Notes under the pieces: generated by a model
The model's database searches: none
The model's input: the letters and a program-made list of their open reading frames with translations, nothing else
What the model was told of the DNA's origin: nothing
NCBI GenBank assembly: GCA_013362835.1
Contig: JABFVJ010000345.1
Location: 1-7,246, forward strand
Length of the DNA stretch: 7,246 nucleotides
Direction of reading: 5' to 3'
DNA from: Nonomuraea sp.
GTDB taxonomy: Bacteria > Actinomycetota > Actinomycetes > Streptosporangiales > Streptosporangiaceae
Part shown: piece by piece, positions 1-6,209 of the stretch
How positions within the stretch are numbered: the stretch's first letter is position 1
How the letters are laid out: each line of letters begins with the position of its first letter
Translations under genes and position numbers: made by a program

Positions 1-1
1 G

Positions 2-460
2 GTCGCGGCGGCCGGCTATTGGCTGATGAGCCGCTGGCCGCTCGACCTGGCCGGGGCGGGCCTCGCCGTGGACGCCGACCTGGTCGTCGCGGGCCTCGGG
101 CTCGGCCTGGTCATCGCCCCGGTCTCGTCGGCGGTGCTGCGCGTGAGCCCGGCCGCCCAGCACGGCGTGGCGTCGGCGGCGGTCGTGGTGGCCCGGATGA
201 TGGGCATGCTCATCGGCGTCGCGGGCGTGTCGGCATGGGGTTTCCACCGCTTCCAGGCGCTGACCGCGCACCTGGACACGCCGCTGCCGTTCGGCGTCGA
301 CCCGCGGACCTACCAGCGGCAGCTGGCCGACTACCTGGCCAAGGTCGACGCCGCCCTGCACGTCGAGTACACGGAGATGTTCCTGCTCACCGCGTTCGTG
401 TGCCTGGCGGGCGCGGCCGTGGCACTGCTCATGCCACGACGCGCACCCTCCGACGGCTGA
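2..460 (+). CDS. MFS transporter, C-terminal fragment (DHA2-like drug exporter)
   Basis: The reading frame is open from the left edge and ends with TGA at 458-460, so only about the last 152 residues are seen and the true start lies outside the window. The visible part has a hydrophobic helix ([20 protein letters not shown]), then a stretch with [15 protein letters not shown] typical of the late helices of 14-helix drug:proton antiporters. A polar loop of roughly 60 residues rich in D, Q and Y follows, then a last helix ([18 protein letters not shown]) and a short basic tail (PRRAPSDG). A long loop before the final helix is a habit of the EmrB/QacA (DHA2) branch. Family membership is fairly safe; the substrate cannot be inferred. 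The ATG at 26 is internal to the frame and is not the start. The gene is convergent with the AspRS gene, with no base between the two stop codons. Confidence 0.72.
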   Translation, partial: VAAAGYWLMSRWPLDLAGAGLAVDADLVVAGLGLGLVIAPVSSAVLRVSPAAQHGVASAAVVVARMMGMLIGVAGVSAWGFHRFQALTAHLDTPLPFGVDPRTYQRQLADYLAKVDAALHVEYTEMFLLTAFVCLAGAAVALLMPRRAPSDG

Positions 461-1717
461 CTACGGCGACAGGCGGTGCAGGTCGCGGGGGAAGGCCGTG
501 GTCTGGCGGATGTTGGCGGCGCCGGTCAGCCGCGCCGTCCACCGCTCCAGGCCCAGCGCGAACCCGCCGTGCGGCGGCATCCCGTACTGGAACGCCTGCA
601 GATACCCCTCGTACGGCTCCACGTCCCCGTCCAGGGCCTGGACGTAGTCCTCGTACCGGTGCAGCCGCTGGCCGCCGGTCACCAGCTCCAGCCCCCTGAA
701 CAGCAGGTCGAAGCCGTTGGAGTAGCCCGGCCTGGCCGGGTCGGGATGGGTGTAGAAGGGCCGCTTCGACATCGGGTAGCCGGTGACGAACAGGAACTCC
801 GAGCCGTGCTCGCGCAGCGCCCAGTCCGACAGCCACCGTTCCTGGGCCGGTGACAGGTCGGGCTCGTCCTCGCCGGTCAGCCGCTGGGCCTCGGTGAAGT
901 GCACGGCCGGGATCTCGGCCGGCACGCCGGGCAGCACCGCGCCGAGCGCCTCGACGGCCGGGGCGGCGCGGCGGCGTACGGACTCGACCATGCCCGCCAC
1001 GGCCTCGCGCAGCACCGCCATCACGTCCCGGTGGTCGGCGACGAATCCGAGCTCGGCGTCGAGGCTGGTGTACTGGGCCAGGTGCCGTACGGTGTCGTGC
1101 GGCTCGGCGCGGAAGACCGGCCCGACCTCGTAGACCCGCTCGAACACCCCGACCATCGTCTGCTTGTAGAACTGCGGCGACTGGGCGAGGTAGGCCGGGC
1201 GGCCGAAGTAGTCGATGCCGAAGACGTTGGCGCCCGACTCGGTCGCCGAGGCGACGATCTTCGGTGTGTGGATCTCGGTGAACCCGAGCCCGTCGAGCGC
1301 CTCGCGGAACCCGGCCACGCTCGCCGCCGAGATCTCCAGCGGCGCCCGCAGCAGCGGATGGCGCAGCGCGACGGGCGCGTGGTCGAGGATCGTCGGCAGC
1401 GTCGCCGCGACGACCGGACGGTAGAGGTCGAACGGCGGCGCCTTGGCGGGCTCGGCCAGGACCTCGATCTCCGGCTCCGTCAGCTCGACCCCGCCCGGCG
1501 CCTGCCGGGACGGGGTCACGGTGCCGGTGACCCGGACGACGCTCTCCTCGCCGGGCAGCCCGGCGGCCGCGCCGACCACCTGGGCGAGCCCGGAGCGGTC
1601 GCGTACGACGAGGAAGGACACGGATTTCAGGTGCCGGCGGCGATGGACCCAACCGGCGATCGTCACTCGTCGGCCGGCGTGCTCAGCGAGCTCCGCCGAC
1701 AGGACACGAGAGATCAT
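461..1717 (-). CDS. aspS: Archaeal/AspRS2-type aspartyl-tRNA synthetase, predicted non-discriminating (Asp-tRNA(Asp)/Asp-tRNA(Asn))
   Basis: This class II synthetase of 418 residues ligates aspartate to tRNA in the cytoplasm. The length fits the compact archaeal/AspRS2 form; canonical bacterial AspRS is near 590 and carries an extra GAD domain absent here. Residues 1-95 form the OB-fold anticodon-binding domain. Motif 1 is near FTEIHTPKI (146-154), motif 2 runs from FRAEPHDTVRHL (202-213), and motif 3 is GGFALGLER (384-392) with its ATP-binding Arg. QSPQFYKQ (179-186) and the C-terminal FPRDLHRLSP are also typical. His25 (in AGWVH) and Pro74 (in QAPGG) fall where discriminating archaeal enzymes have Trp and Lys; His and Pro are linked with charging tRNA-Asn too. 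If so, Asp-tRNA(Asn) would be amidated by GatCAB. The start is ATG at 1717 with AGAGGAG seven bases upstream (1723-1729), inside the T-box switch. Whether a second, bacterial-type AspRS exists elsewhere cannot be seen. Confidence 0.93.
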   Translation of the reverse strand: MISRVLSAELAEHAGRRVTIAGWVHRRRHLKSVSFLVVRDRSGLAQVVGAAAGLPGEESVVRVTGTVTPSRQAPGGVELTEPEIEVLAEPAKAPPFDLYRPVVAATLPTILDHAPVALRHPLLRAPLEISAASVAGFREALDGLGFTEIHTPKIVASATESGANVFGIDYFGRPAYLAQSPQFYKQTMVGVFERVYEVGPVFRAEPHDTVRHLAQYTSLDAELGFVADHRDVMAVLREAVAGMVESVRRRAAPAVEALGAVLPGVPAEIPAVHFTEAQRLTGEDEPDLSPAQERWLSDWALREHGSEFLFVTGYPMSKRPFYTHPDPARPGYSNGFDLLFRGLELVTGGQRLHRYEDYVQALDGDVEPYEGYLQAFQYGMPPHGGFALGLERWTARLTGAANIRQTTAFPRDLHRLSP

Positions 1718-1970
1718 TACAGCTCCTCTGCAGGAAATGCATGACCCCTTGGGAGTGCGGGGGAGAAGGGAGCTCCCGGTGCCACCGCACTTTCACCGCC
1801 CGCGAGGGCGGCCTCCACGACCCGATGACGGGGGTCAGACCGGCGGGGCATTTCCTCCCCGCACTCGGGAGTGTCTTCAGCAGCGGGCACGGGGCCGCCT
1901 TCGCAGCTTCCGGCGGCTCTCTGGACCCGTGGGGACCGCTGGCTACTCGTCTCCGTCCACGCGTTGCCGT
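1718..1970 (-). promoter_or_regulatory. T-box riboswitch leader, Asp specifier, probably translational
   Basis: The leader of the AspRS gene shows the T-box elements in order. Stem I opens with GGAG (1951-1954) pairing CUCC (1868-1871). The specifier loop has GAGUAG (1943-1948) on its 5' side and GAA-GAC-A on its 3' side, with GAC (Asp) at 1873-1875. Above it AGCGG pairs CCGCU and CACGGG pairs CCCGUG. Distal AGAGAG and a UGCGAA loop close stem I. Hairpins follow at 1843-1862 (GCGGGG/CCCCGC), 1819-1836 and 1796-1811 (CCGCCC/GGGCGG, stem III). The antisequestrator is GUGCGG (1785-1790), bulge UGGCACC (1778-1784), GGGAG (1773-1777), loop, then CUCCC and CCGCAC (1755-1765). UGGC would pair a GCCA acceptor end, fitting the G discriminator of tRNA-Asp. 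No U-run terminator is seen. Instead AGCUCC (1769-1774) can pair the Shine-Dalgarno GGAGCU (1721-1726), so control is probably at translation. The 5' limit is approximate. Confidence 0.92.
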
Positions 1971-1972
1971 CG

Positions 1973-2000
1973 ATCATACGGCAACGCCGCTACTTGTCCT
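1973..2000 (-). promoter_or_regulatory. Candidate promoter for the T-box/AspRS transcript
   Basis: A good -10 hexamer, TATGAT, lies at 1973-1978 just before stem I of the T-box. It would place the transcript start near 1966. A weak -35 candidate (AGGACA, 1995-2000) lies 16 bases upstream, inside the last codons of der. The position suits a leader with its own promoter, but readthrough from cmk-der is also possible. Confidence 0.45.
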
Positions 2001-3381
2001 TCTTGGCCCGCTTCTCGCGAATCTTCATCGTGACCTCGATCGGCGACCCGGCGAACCCGAACTCCTCGCGGATGCGCCGCTCGATGAAGCGCCGGTAGGT
2101 GTCCTCCAGCCAGCCCGAGGTGAACAGCACGAACTTGGGCGGCTCCACGCTGGCCTGCGTGGCGAACAGGATCTTCGGCTGCTTGCCGCCCCGCACCGGC
2201 GGCGGCGTCTCGTGCACCAGCTCGGTGAGGAACGCGTTGAGCCGCGCCGTCGGCACCCGGGTGGACCACGAGTCGAGCGCCTTCTCCAGCGCGGGCACCA
2301 GCCGGTCCATGTGGCGGCCCGTCTTGGCGGAGATGTTGACCCGCAGCGCCCACGGCGTGCGGACGAGCTGCCGGTCGATCTCCCGCTCCAGGTAGTAGCG
2401 GCGGTCCTCGTCGACGAGGTCCCACTTGTTGAACGCCACCACCATGGCCCGCCCGGACTCGATGACCAGGCCGATGATCCGGAGGTCCTGCTCGGTGAGC
2501 GGCTCGCTGGCGTCGATCAGCACGATCGCCACCTCGGTGCGCTCCAGGGCGGCGCGGGTGCGCATGGCCGCGTAGAAGTCGGCGCCCTGCAGCTCGCGGT
2601 CGCGCCGACGGATGCCGGCCGTGTCGACGAAGCGCCAGGTGCGGCCGCCCAGCTCGATCAGCTCGTCGACCGGGTCGCGGGTGGTGCCGGCCATCGGGTC
2701 GACCAGCACCCGCTCCTCGCCCGCCAGCTTGTTGAGCAGCGAGGACTTGCCCACGTTGGGCTTGCCGAGCAGCGCCACGCGGGCCGGCCCGCGCTCGCCG
2801 CCGAACGTCACCTGCGGCGTCTCGGGCAGCGCGTCGAGCATCACGTCGAGCAGGTCGCCGCTGGAGCGGCCGTGCAGCGCGGAGACCGGGTAGGGCTCGC
2901 CGAGGCCGAGGGCCCACAGCGCGGCCGCCTCCAGCTCCAGCTGCTGGTTGTCGACCTTGTTGGCGGCCAGGATGACCGGCTTGCCCGACTGGCGCAGCAC
3001 CGAGCCCACGATCTCGTCGGCGTCGGTCGCGCCGACCGTGGCGTCGACGACGAACACGATCACGTCGGCCAGCTCGACCGCGACCTGGGCCTGCTCGGCG
3101 ATGCGCAGGTTCATGCCCGTGGCCTCGGGGTCCCAGCCGCCGGTGTCGACCACGGTGAAGCGGCGGCCGCGCCAGTTGGCGTCGTAGGTGACGCGGTCGC
3201 GGGTGACGCCGGGCACGTCTTCGACGACCGCCTCGCGGCGGCCGATGATGCGGTTGACCAGCGTGGACTTACCGACGTTGGGCCGGCCCACGATGGCGAC
3301 GACCGGCATCGGCGTGGCGTCGCCGTGCTCGGTGACTTCCAGCTCGTCGAGGTCAGCCTCGACCCAATCCCCCGTTGACAC
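1990..3381 (-). CDS. der: Ribosome-assembly GTPase Der (EngA), double Era-like GTPase
   Basis: Der is an essential GTPase that helps mature the 50S ribosomal subunit. This 463-residue protein has two tandem G domains and a C-terminal KH-like domain. G domain 1: GRPNVGKS at 32-39, DTGG at 79-82, NKVD at 141-144. G domain 2: GKPNVGKS at 206-213, DTAG at 253-256, NKWD at 318-321. The KH-like domain covers roughly 360-455, and a basic tail ([11 protein letters not shown]) ends the protein. Every nucleotide-binding motif is intact. The N-terminal extension of about 25 acidic residues before the first G domain is common in actinobacterial Der. The start is GTG at 3381, with AAGGA nine bases upstream; the ATG at 3389-3391 is out of frame. 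It lies 35 bp after cmk on the same strand, the usual cmk-der pairing, and is likely co-transcribed with it. Confidence 0.97.
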   Translation of the reverse strand: MSTGDWVEADLDELEVTEHGDATPMPVVAIVGRPNVGKSTLVNRIIGRREAVVEDVPGVTRDRVTYDANWRGRRFTVVDTGGWDPEATGMNLRIAEQAQVAVELADVIVFVVDATVGATDADEIVGSVLRQSGKPVILAANKVDNQQLELEAAALWALGLGEPYPVSALHGRSSGDLLDVMLDALPETPQVTFGGERGPARVALLGKPNVGKSSLLNKLAGEERVLVDPMAGTTRDPVDELIELGGRTWRFVDTAGIRRRDRELQGADFYAAMRTRAALERTEVAIVLIDASEPLTEQDLRIIGLVIESGRAMVVAFNKWDLVDEDRRYYLEREIDRQLVRTPWALRVNISAKTGRHMDRLVPALEKALDSWSTRVPTARLNAFLTELVHETPPPVRGGKQPKILFATQASVEPPKFVLFTSGWLEDTYRRFIERRIREEFGFAGSPIEVTMKIREKRAKKDK

Positions 3382-3416
3382 GATTTTTCATCCTTAATGA
3401 GTACCGCACCTGTTTC

Positions 3417-4073
3417 TCAGGTGCGCTCCTTGACCAGTCTCAGCACTTCCGCGATGACCTCTTCGAGGTTGAGCGCGGTGGTGTCGAGCTCGACGGCGCC
3501 AGCCGCCATCGAGAGTGGGTCCGTCTTACGTGTTGAGTCCAGGGTGTCACGCCGGGCCATCGCGGCCTGCTGCGCCTCCACCGTGGAGCCGGACAGCTCC
3601 GCGTTCCTGCGGCGGGCGCGGGCCTCGGCGCTCGCCGTCAGGTAGACCTTGACGGCGGCGTCGGGGCAGACGACGGTGCCGATGTCGCGGCCCTCTACCA
3701 CGATGTCGCCGGAACCGACGATCTCCCGCTGCAGCGCGACCAGTCGCGCCCGGACCTCGGGGACGGCGGCCACGGCCGAGACCGCGCCGGTCACCTCGGA
3801 CTCCCTGATCGGCCCGCCCACGTCGGCGCCGTCGACGGCGATCGCCGGGCCCTCGGGGTCGGTGCCGCAGGTGATCAGCGGCTCGCCGGAGCGGGCCGCG
3901 ACCGCGGCGGGATCGGCGAGGTCGACGCCCTGGTGGAGCATCCACCAGGTCATCGCCCGGTACATCGCCCCGGTGTCGAGGTAACGAAGGCCCAGCGCGC
4001 GGGCGACCCCGCGCGACACGCTCGACTTGCCCGACCCCGAAGGGCCGTCCATGGCGACGACCAGACCGGCCAC
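3417..4073 (-). CDS. cmk: (d)CMP kinase
   Basis: Cytidylate kinase phosphorylates CMP and dCMP with ATP, recycling nucleotides from RNA and lipid turnover. The 218-residue length is normal for the family. The P-loop is GPSGSGKS at 10-17, followed by YLDTGAMYR (31-39), the substrate-binding region. VEGRDIGTVVCPDA lies at 126-139, and the signature RRDTLDSTRKTDPL starts at 174, with the closing VELDTT at 194-199. The start is GTG at 4073, preceded by GAGGGAGAGG as ribosome-binding site; the in-frame ATG seven codons later would cut into the first beta strand and is less likely. It heads the cmk-der pair. The gene upstream on the same strand is a carotenoid oxygenase rather than the rluB/scpB genes I would expect beside cmk in many actinomycetes, so the local order differs from that pattern. 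Confidence 0.97.
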   Translation of the reverse strand: MAGLVVAMDGPSGSGKSSVSRGVARALGLRYLDTGAMYRAMTWWMLHQGVDLADPAAVAARSGEPLITCGTDPEGPAIAVDGADVGGPIRESEVTGAVSAVAAVPEVRARLVALQREIVGSGDIVVEGRDIGTVVCPDAAVKVYLTASAEARARRRNAELSGSTVEAQQAAMARRDTLDSTRKTDPLSMAAGAVELDTTALNLEEVIAEVLRLVKERT

Positions 4074-4082
4074 GGCCTCTCC

Positions 4083-4113
4083 CTCTTCACGTGTGTTTCC
4101 CCAACCTGAAGAG
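4083..4113. repeat. 7-bp inverted repeat between the oxygenase and cmk genes
   Basis: CTCTTCA (4083-4089) and TGAAGAG (4107-4113) are perfect inverted copies separated by 17 bases, filling most of the 54-bp gap upstream of cmk. No T-run follows on either strand and the loop is long, so it is not a convincing intrinsic terminator. It could be an operator, a weak transcript-end hairpin for the oxygenase mRNA, or chance. Confidence 0.35.
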
Positions 4114-4127
4114 GCTACCGCGTCCGG

Positions 4128-5486
4128 TCAGTCCGCGATCCAGCTGCCGTGGAAGCCGAGCGGCACCCTGGCCGGCAGGTGCACGGTCGCGACCGGGTCG
4201 CCGGTGAAGTCCTGGGCCGACAGGATCACCAGGTCGGCCGCTCCCCTGGCCGGGTCGTTGACGTAGGAGAGCACGTAGCCGTCGTCCTCGGCCTCGCCGG
4301 CCGGCACGAACACCGGCTCGCCCACGTACGCGCCGCGCCCGAACCGCCGCGTCTCCTGCGTGCCGCGCTCCAGGTCGTGCTTGATGAGCGAGTTGTCGAA
4401 CGCCTCGTCCGGCAGCTCCTCCAGCTCGGCGGCCGGATAGATCGCGTCGTGGAGGTCGTGGGCGGCGGCGGTGTAGCCGTAGCGGTAGGGGGTGCCGGTG
4501 CGGCGCTCGTCCATGCGCGGGAACTCCTGCGGACGGTCGTCGAGCCGGGTCGTGGTGACCCTGCCCGTGCCCGTGTGGACGCGCCACCGGTCGAGGGTGG
4601 GCGAGCCGCCCTGGTCGAGCCGGGCGTCCACGAAGCGCTTGGGGTAGCGGACGACGTCGACCACGACCTCGTCGCCGTCGTCGTAGGCGTTGAGCGTGTG
4701 GAAGACCCAGCACGGGTCGACCTCCACCCACCGTACGTCGCCGGTCTCGCGCGAGAGCAGGCCGAGGCGGGCGCCGTGGGCCTCGTCCCACGCGTACGGG
4801 AGCGGCGCGCCCTTCTCCACGTGGGCCATGCTGAACGTGACCGGCAGGTCGTAGATCACGACGTACCTGCTGGTGAGGGCGAAGTCGTGCAGCATGGGGC
4901 GGTCGGCGACCGGGATGTTCCTGACCTGCGACACGACGCCCTTGGGGTCGATGACGACGTGCTGGTGGTGGTCCCAGCCGGAGAAGTAGGCCATCGCGTG
5001 CAGCTCGCCGGTGACCGGGTCGAGGTGGGTGTGGGCGGCGTAGCCGCCGGGCAGGCCGCCGTCGAAGTCGCAGGGGCCGGCGGTGTCGAGCTCGTGACCC
5101 AGCTCGTACGGCAGCGCCCCCGCCTCGACGGTCGCGAACGTGCGCCCGGCCAGCCCGATCACGTGCGTGTTGGCGGCGAAGTCCATGCCCTGGTGCACCG
5201 GCCCCGGGTTCGGCGTCTCGCCGAGCCGCTTGGAGACCTCGCCGTTGCGGACCCAGCGGTTGCGGTACCACTCGGCCCGCCCGTCGCGCAGCCGCACGCC
5301 GTGCACCATGCCCTCGCCCAGGAACAGGTGGGACGCCGAGGGGTCGTCGAGGCTGAGCGGGTTGGGCCCGTTGCGCAGGTAGCGGCCGTCGAGCTCGGCC
5401 GGGACGCGGCCGGTGACCTCCAGGTCGAAGGCCGTGATCTCGGCCGTCACCGGCGTGAAGCCGCCGCGGAAGGGGGTGGTCGTCAT
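4128..5486 (-). CDS. Carotenoid oxygenase family protein (RPE65/lignostilbene dioxygenase family)
   Basis: Members of this family are Fe(II) enzymes that cut a conjugated C=C bond of carotenoids, apocarotenoids or stilbenes with O2 on a seven-bladed beta-propeller. The 452-residue protein has YLRNGPNP near its N-terminus (36-43), a family hallmark. The four iron-binding histidines are visible as H154 (AHTHLDP), H200 (MLHDFALT), H263 (FHTLNAYDDGDEVVVD) and H446 (GFHGSW, at the end). Glu321 in EFPRMDERR matches the usual second-shell position. All key residues are present, so it should be active. The substrate cannot be read from sequence, and no carotenoid biosynthesis gene lies in the window. 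The start is ATG at 5486 with AGAGGAAG upstream. It follows the TetR gene by 13 bp and is probably co-transcribed with it and controlled by that regulator. There is no signal peptide, so it is cytoplasmic. Confidence 0.93.
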   Translation of the reverse strand: MTTTPFRGGFTPVTAEITAFDLEVTGRVPAELDGRYLRNGPNPLSLDDPSASHLFLGEGMVHGVRLRDGRAEWYRNRWVRNGEVSKRLGETPNPGPVHQGMDFAANTHVIGLAGRTFATVEAGALPYELGHELDTAGPCDFDGGLPGGYAAHTHLDPVTGELHAMAYFSGWDHHQHVVIDPKGVVSQVRNIPVADRPMLHDFALTSRYVVIYDLPVTFSMAHVEKGAPLPYAWDEAHGARLGLLSRETGDVRWVEVDPCWVFHTLNAYDDGDEVVVDVVRYPKRFVDARLDQGGSPTLDRWRVHTGTGRVTTTRLDDRPQEFPRMDERRTGTPYRYGYTAAAHDLHDAIYPAAELEELPDEAFDNSLIKHDLERGTQETRRFGRGAYVGEPVFVPAGEAEDDGYVLSYVNDPARGAADLVILSAQDFTGDPVATVHLPARVPLGFHGSWIAD

Positions 5487-5499
5487 GGTGCGCTTCCTC

Positions 5500-6105
5500 T
5501 CAGGTCAGGAACGGCGTGAGCACGGAGGTGTAGAGCAGCCGGAAGCGCTCCGCGGCCTCGGCCCGATCGAAGAAACCCGAAATTTCCAGACTTACGGCGC
5601 CGTGGATGGCCATCCACAACACGTCGGCGATCTGCCCGGCTTCGGCCCCGCGCAGCCGTCCGCTTTCCAGGCAGGCGGCGACGGCGTCGACCAGGATGTC
5701 GAAGGTCCGCCTGCCGGCCGTCACCGCCTCGTCGCCGGGTTTGAACCCGTGTATCGCGTTCTGGAACATGACCCGGTAGTAGCCGGGCTCGTCCAGCGCG
5801 TACGCCCGGTAGGCCTCCAGGCCGGAGTGCAGCACCGCGAGCGGGTCCTCGGGGGCGGGCACGGCGAGCAGCCGCCGCTCCAGCCGGGCGAACCCCTCCA
5901 GCCACAGCGCCTCGCTCAGCCCGTCCTTGCCGCCGAAGAGCGTGTAGATCACCTTCGTGGAGCAGCCGACCTCGGCGGAGATGCGCCGTACGGTCAGCGC
6001 CGCGGGCCCCTCGGCGACGAGCAGCTGTTTGGCGGCGTCGAGCACGGCCTCCCTGACCACGCTCTGGCCTTCCTGCTGAGCTTGCCGGTACGCCGTGACC
6101 GCCAT
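5500..6105 (-). CDS. TetR/AcrR family transcriptional regulator
   Basis: This is a predicted dimeric repressor of 201 residues. The N-terminal DNA-binding domain has VLDAAKQLLVAEG (21-33) followed by the helix-turn-helix LTVRRISAEVGCSTKVIYTLFGGKDGL (about 37-63), a standard TetR pattern. The C-terminal half is helical and includes YRVMFQNAIHGF and VLWMAIHGAVSLEI, as in the TetR regulators whose C-terminal domain carries a WxxxHG-like motif; the ligand is unknown. The frame stays open back to an ATG at 6174. I prefer ATG at 6105 because the longer version would start upstream of the promoter -10 and palindromic sites at 6110-6151, and the extra residues look nothing like a TetR N-terminus. There is no strong Shine-Dalgarno before 6105. 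It leads a two-gene unit with the carotenoid oxygenase 13 bp downstream. Confidence 0.92.
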   Translation of the reverse strand: MAVTAYRQAQQEGQSVVREAVLDAAKQLLVAEGPAALTVRRISAEVGCSTKVIYTLFGGKDGLSEALWLEGFARLERRLLAVPAPEDPLAVLHSGLEAYRAYALDEPGYYRVMFQNAIHGFKPGDEAVTAGRRTFDILVDAVAACLESGRLRGAEAGQIADVLWMAIHGAVSLEISGFFDRAEAAERFRLLYTSVLTPFLT

Positions 6106-6109
6106 GTGA

Positions 6110-6142
6110 GTAACACCGTTTCTTCTCGGTAACGCTGTTACC
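6110..6142. promoter_or_regulatory. Two tandem putative TetR operators
   Basis: A perfect palindrome, GGTAAC-GCT-GTTACC, lies at 6128-6142. A related copy, GTAACACCGTT, lies at 6110-6120, exactly 19 bp away from the matching core GTAACGCTGTT (6129-6139). Both share AAC-NNN-GTT. They sit between the -10 box and the start of the TetR gene, where binding would block transcription. That points to autorepression, and perhaps an effect on the divergent glycosyltransferase genes. Assignment to this TetR protein is an inference from position. Confidence 0.68.
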
Positions 6143-6145
6143 ACC

Positions 6146-6174
6146 TTTCTACGCCTCCCCCCGGCCTCCGTCAA
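6146..6174 (-). promoter_or_regulatory. Promoter of the TetR-carotenoid oxygenase unit
   Basis: On the minus strand, TTGACG (6169-6174) and TAGAAA (6146-6151) are separated by exactly 17 bases, a good housekeeping-sigma match. The perfect palindrome at 6128-6142 begins three bases past the -10 and would cover the transcription start, so a bound repressor would exclude RNA polymerase. Confidence 0.6.
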
Positions 6175-6209
6175 TGACTAGGAGGGCCCCTGCGGGTAAG
6201 GAGTCCGGG

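Noticed and set aside
1718..1800. Intrinsic (transcriptional) terminator as the T-box output
   Set aside because: No T-run follows any GC hairpin on the minus strand before the AspRS start, while a Shine-Dalgarno-sequestering pairing is available.
1717..1977. 86-codon frame on the minus strand ending in TAATG overlap with the AspRS start
   Set aside because: It looks like a translationally coupled leader peptide, but its ATG lies in the -10 box and the whole stretch is explained by T-box structure. The product has no recognisable features.
1741..3378. 545-codon open frame on the plus strand
   Set aside because: It runs opposite to der and the T-box leader. The translation is low-complexity, with repeated R, A, G, V, D and L, and shows no family motif: a typical GC-rich antisense shadow.
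4087..5271. 394-codon minus-strand frame overlapping the carotenoid oxygenase
   Set aside because: It is an alternative frame of the real gene, Arg/Pro-rich with no motif, and reaches into the 54-bp gap before cmk.
4149..5519. 456-codon open frame on the plus strand
   Set aside because: It is antisense to the carotenoid oxygenase, whose four iron ligands and hallmarks are intact; the shadow shows only V-, G- and R-rich sequence.
6106..6174. Longer start (ATG 6174) for the TetR gene
   Set aside because: It would put the promoter -10 and both palindromes inside the coding sequence and add an N-terminus unlike other TetR proteins.
6174..6209. Upstream ATG 6174 for the glycosyltransferase
   Set aside because: The GTG at 6210 has AAGGAG at ideal spacing; the ATG has none and overlaps the opposing promoter.
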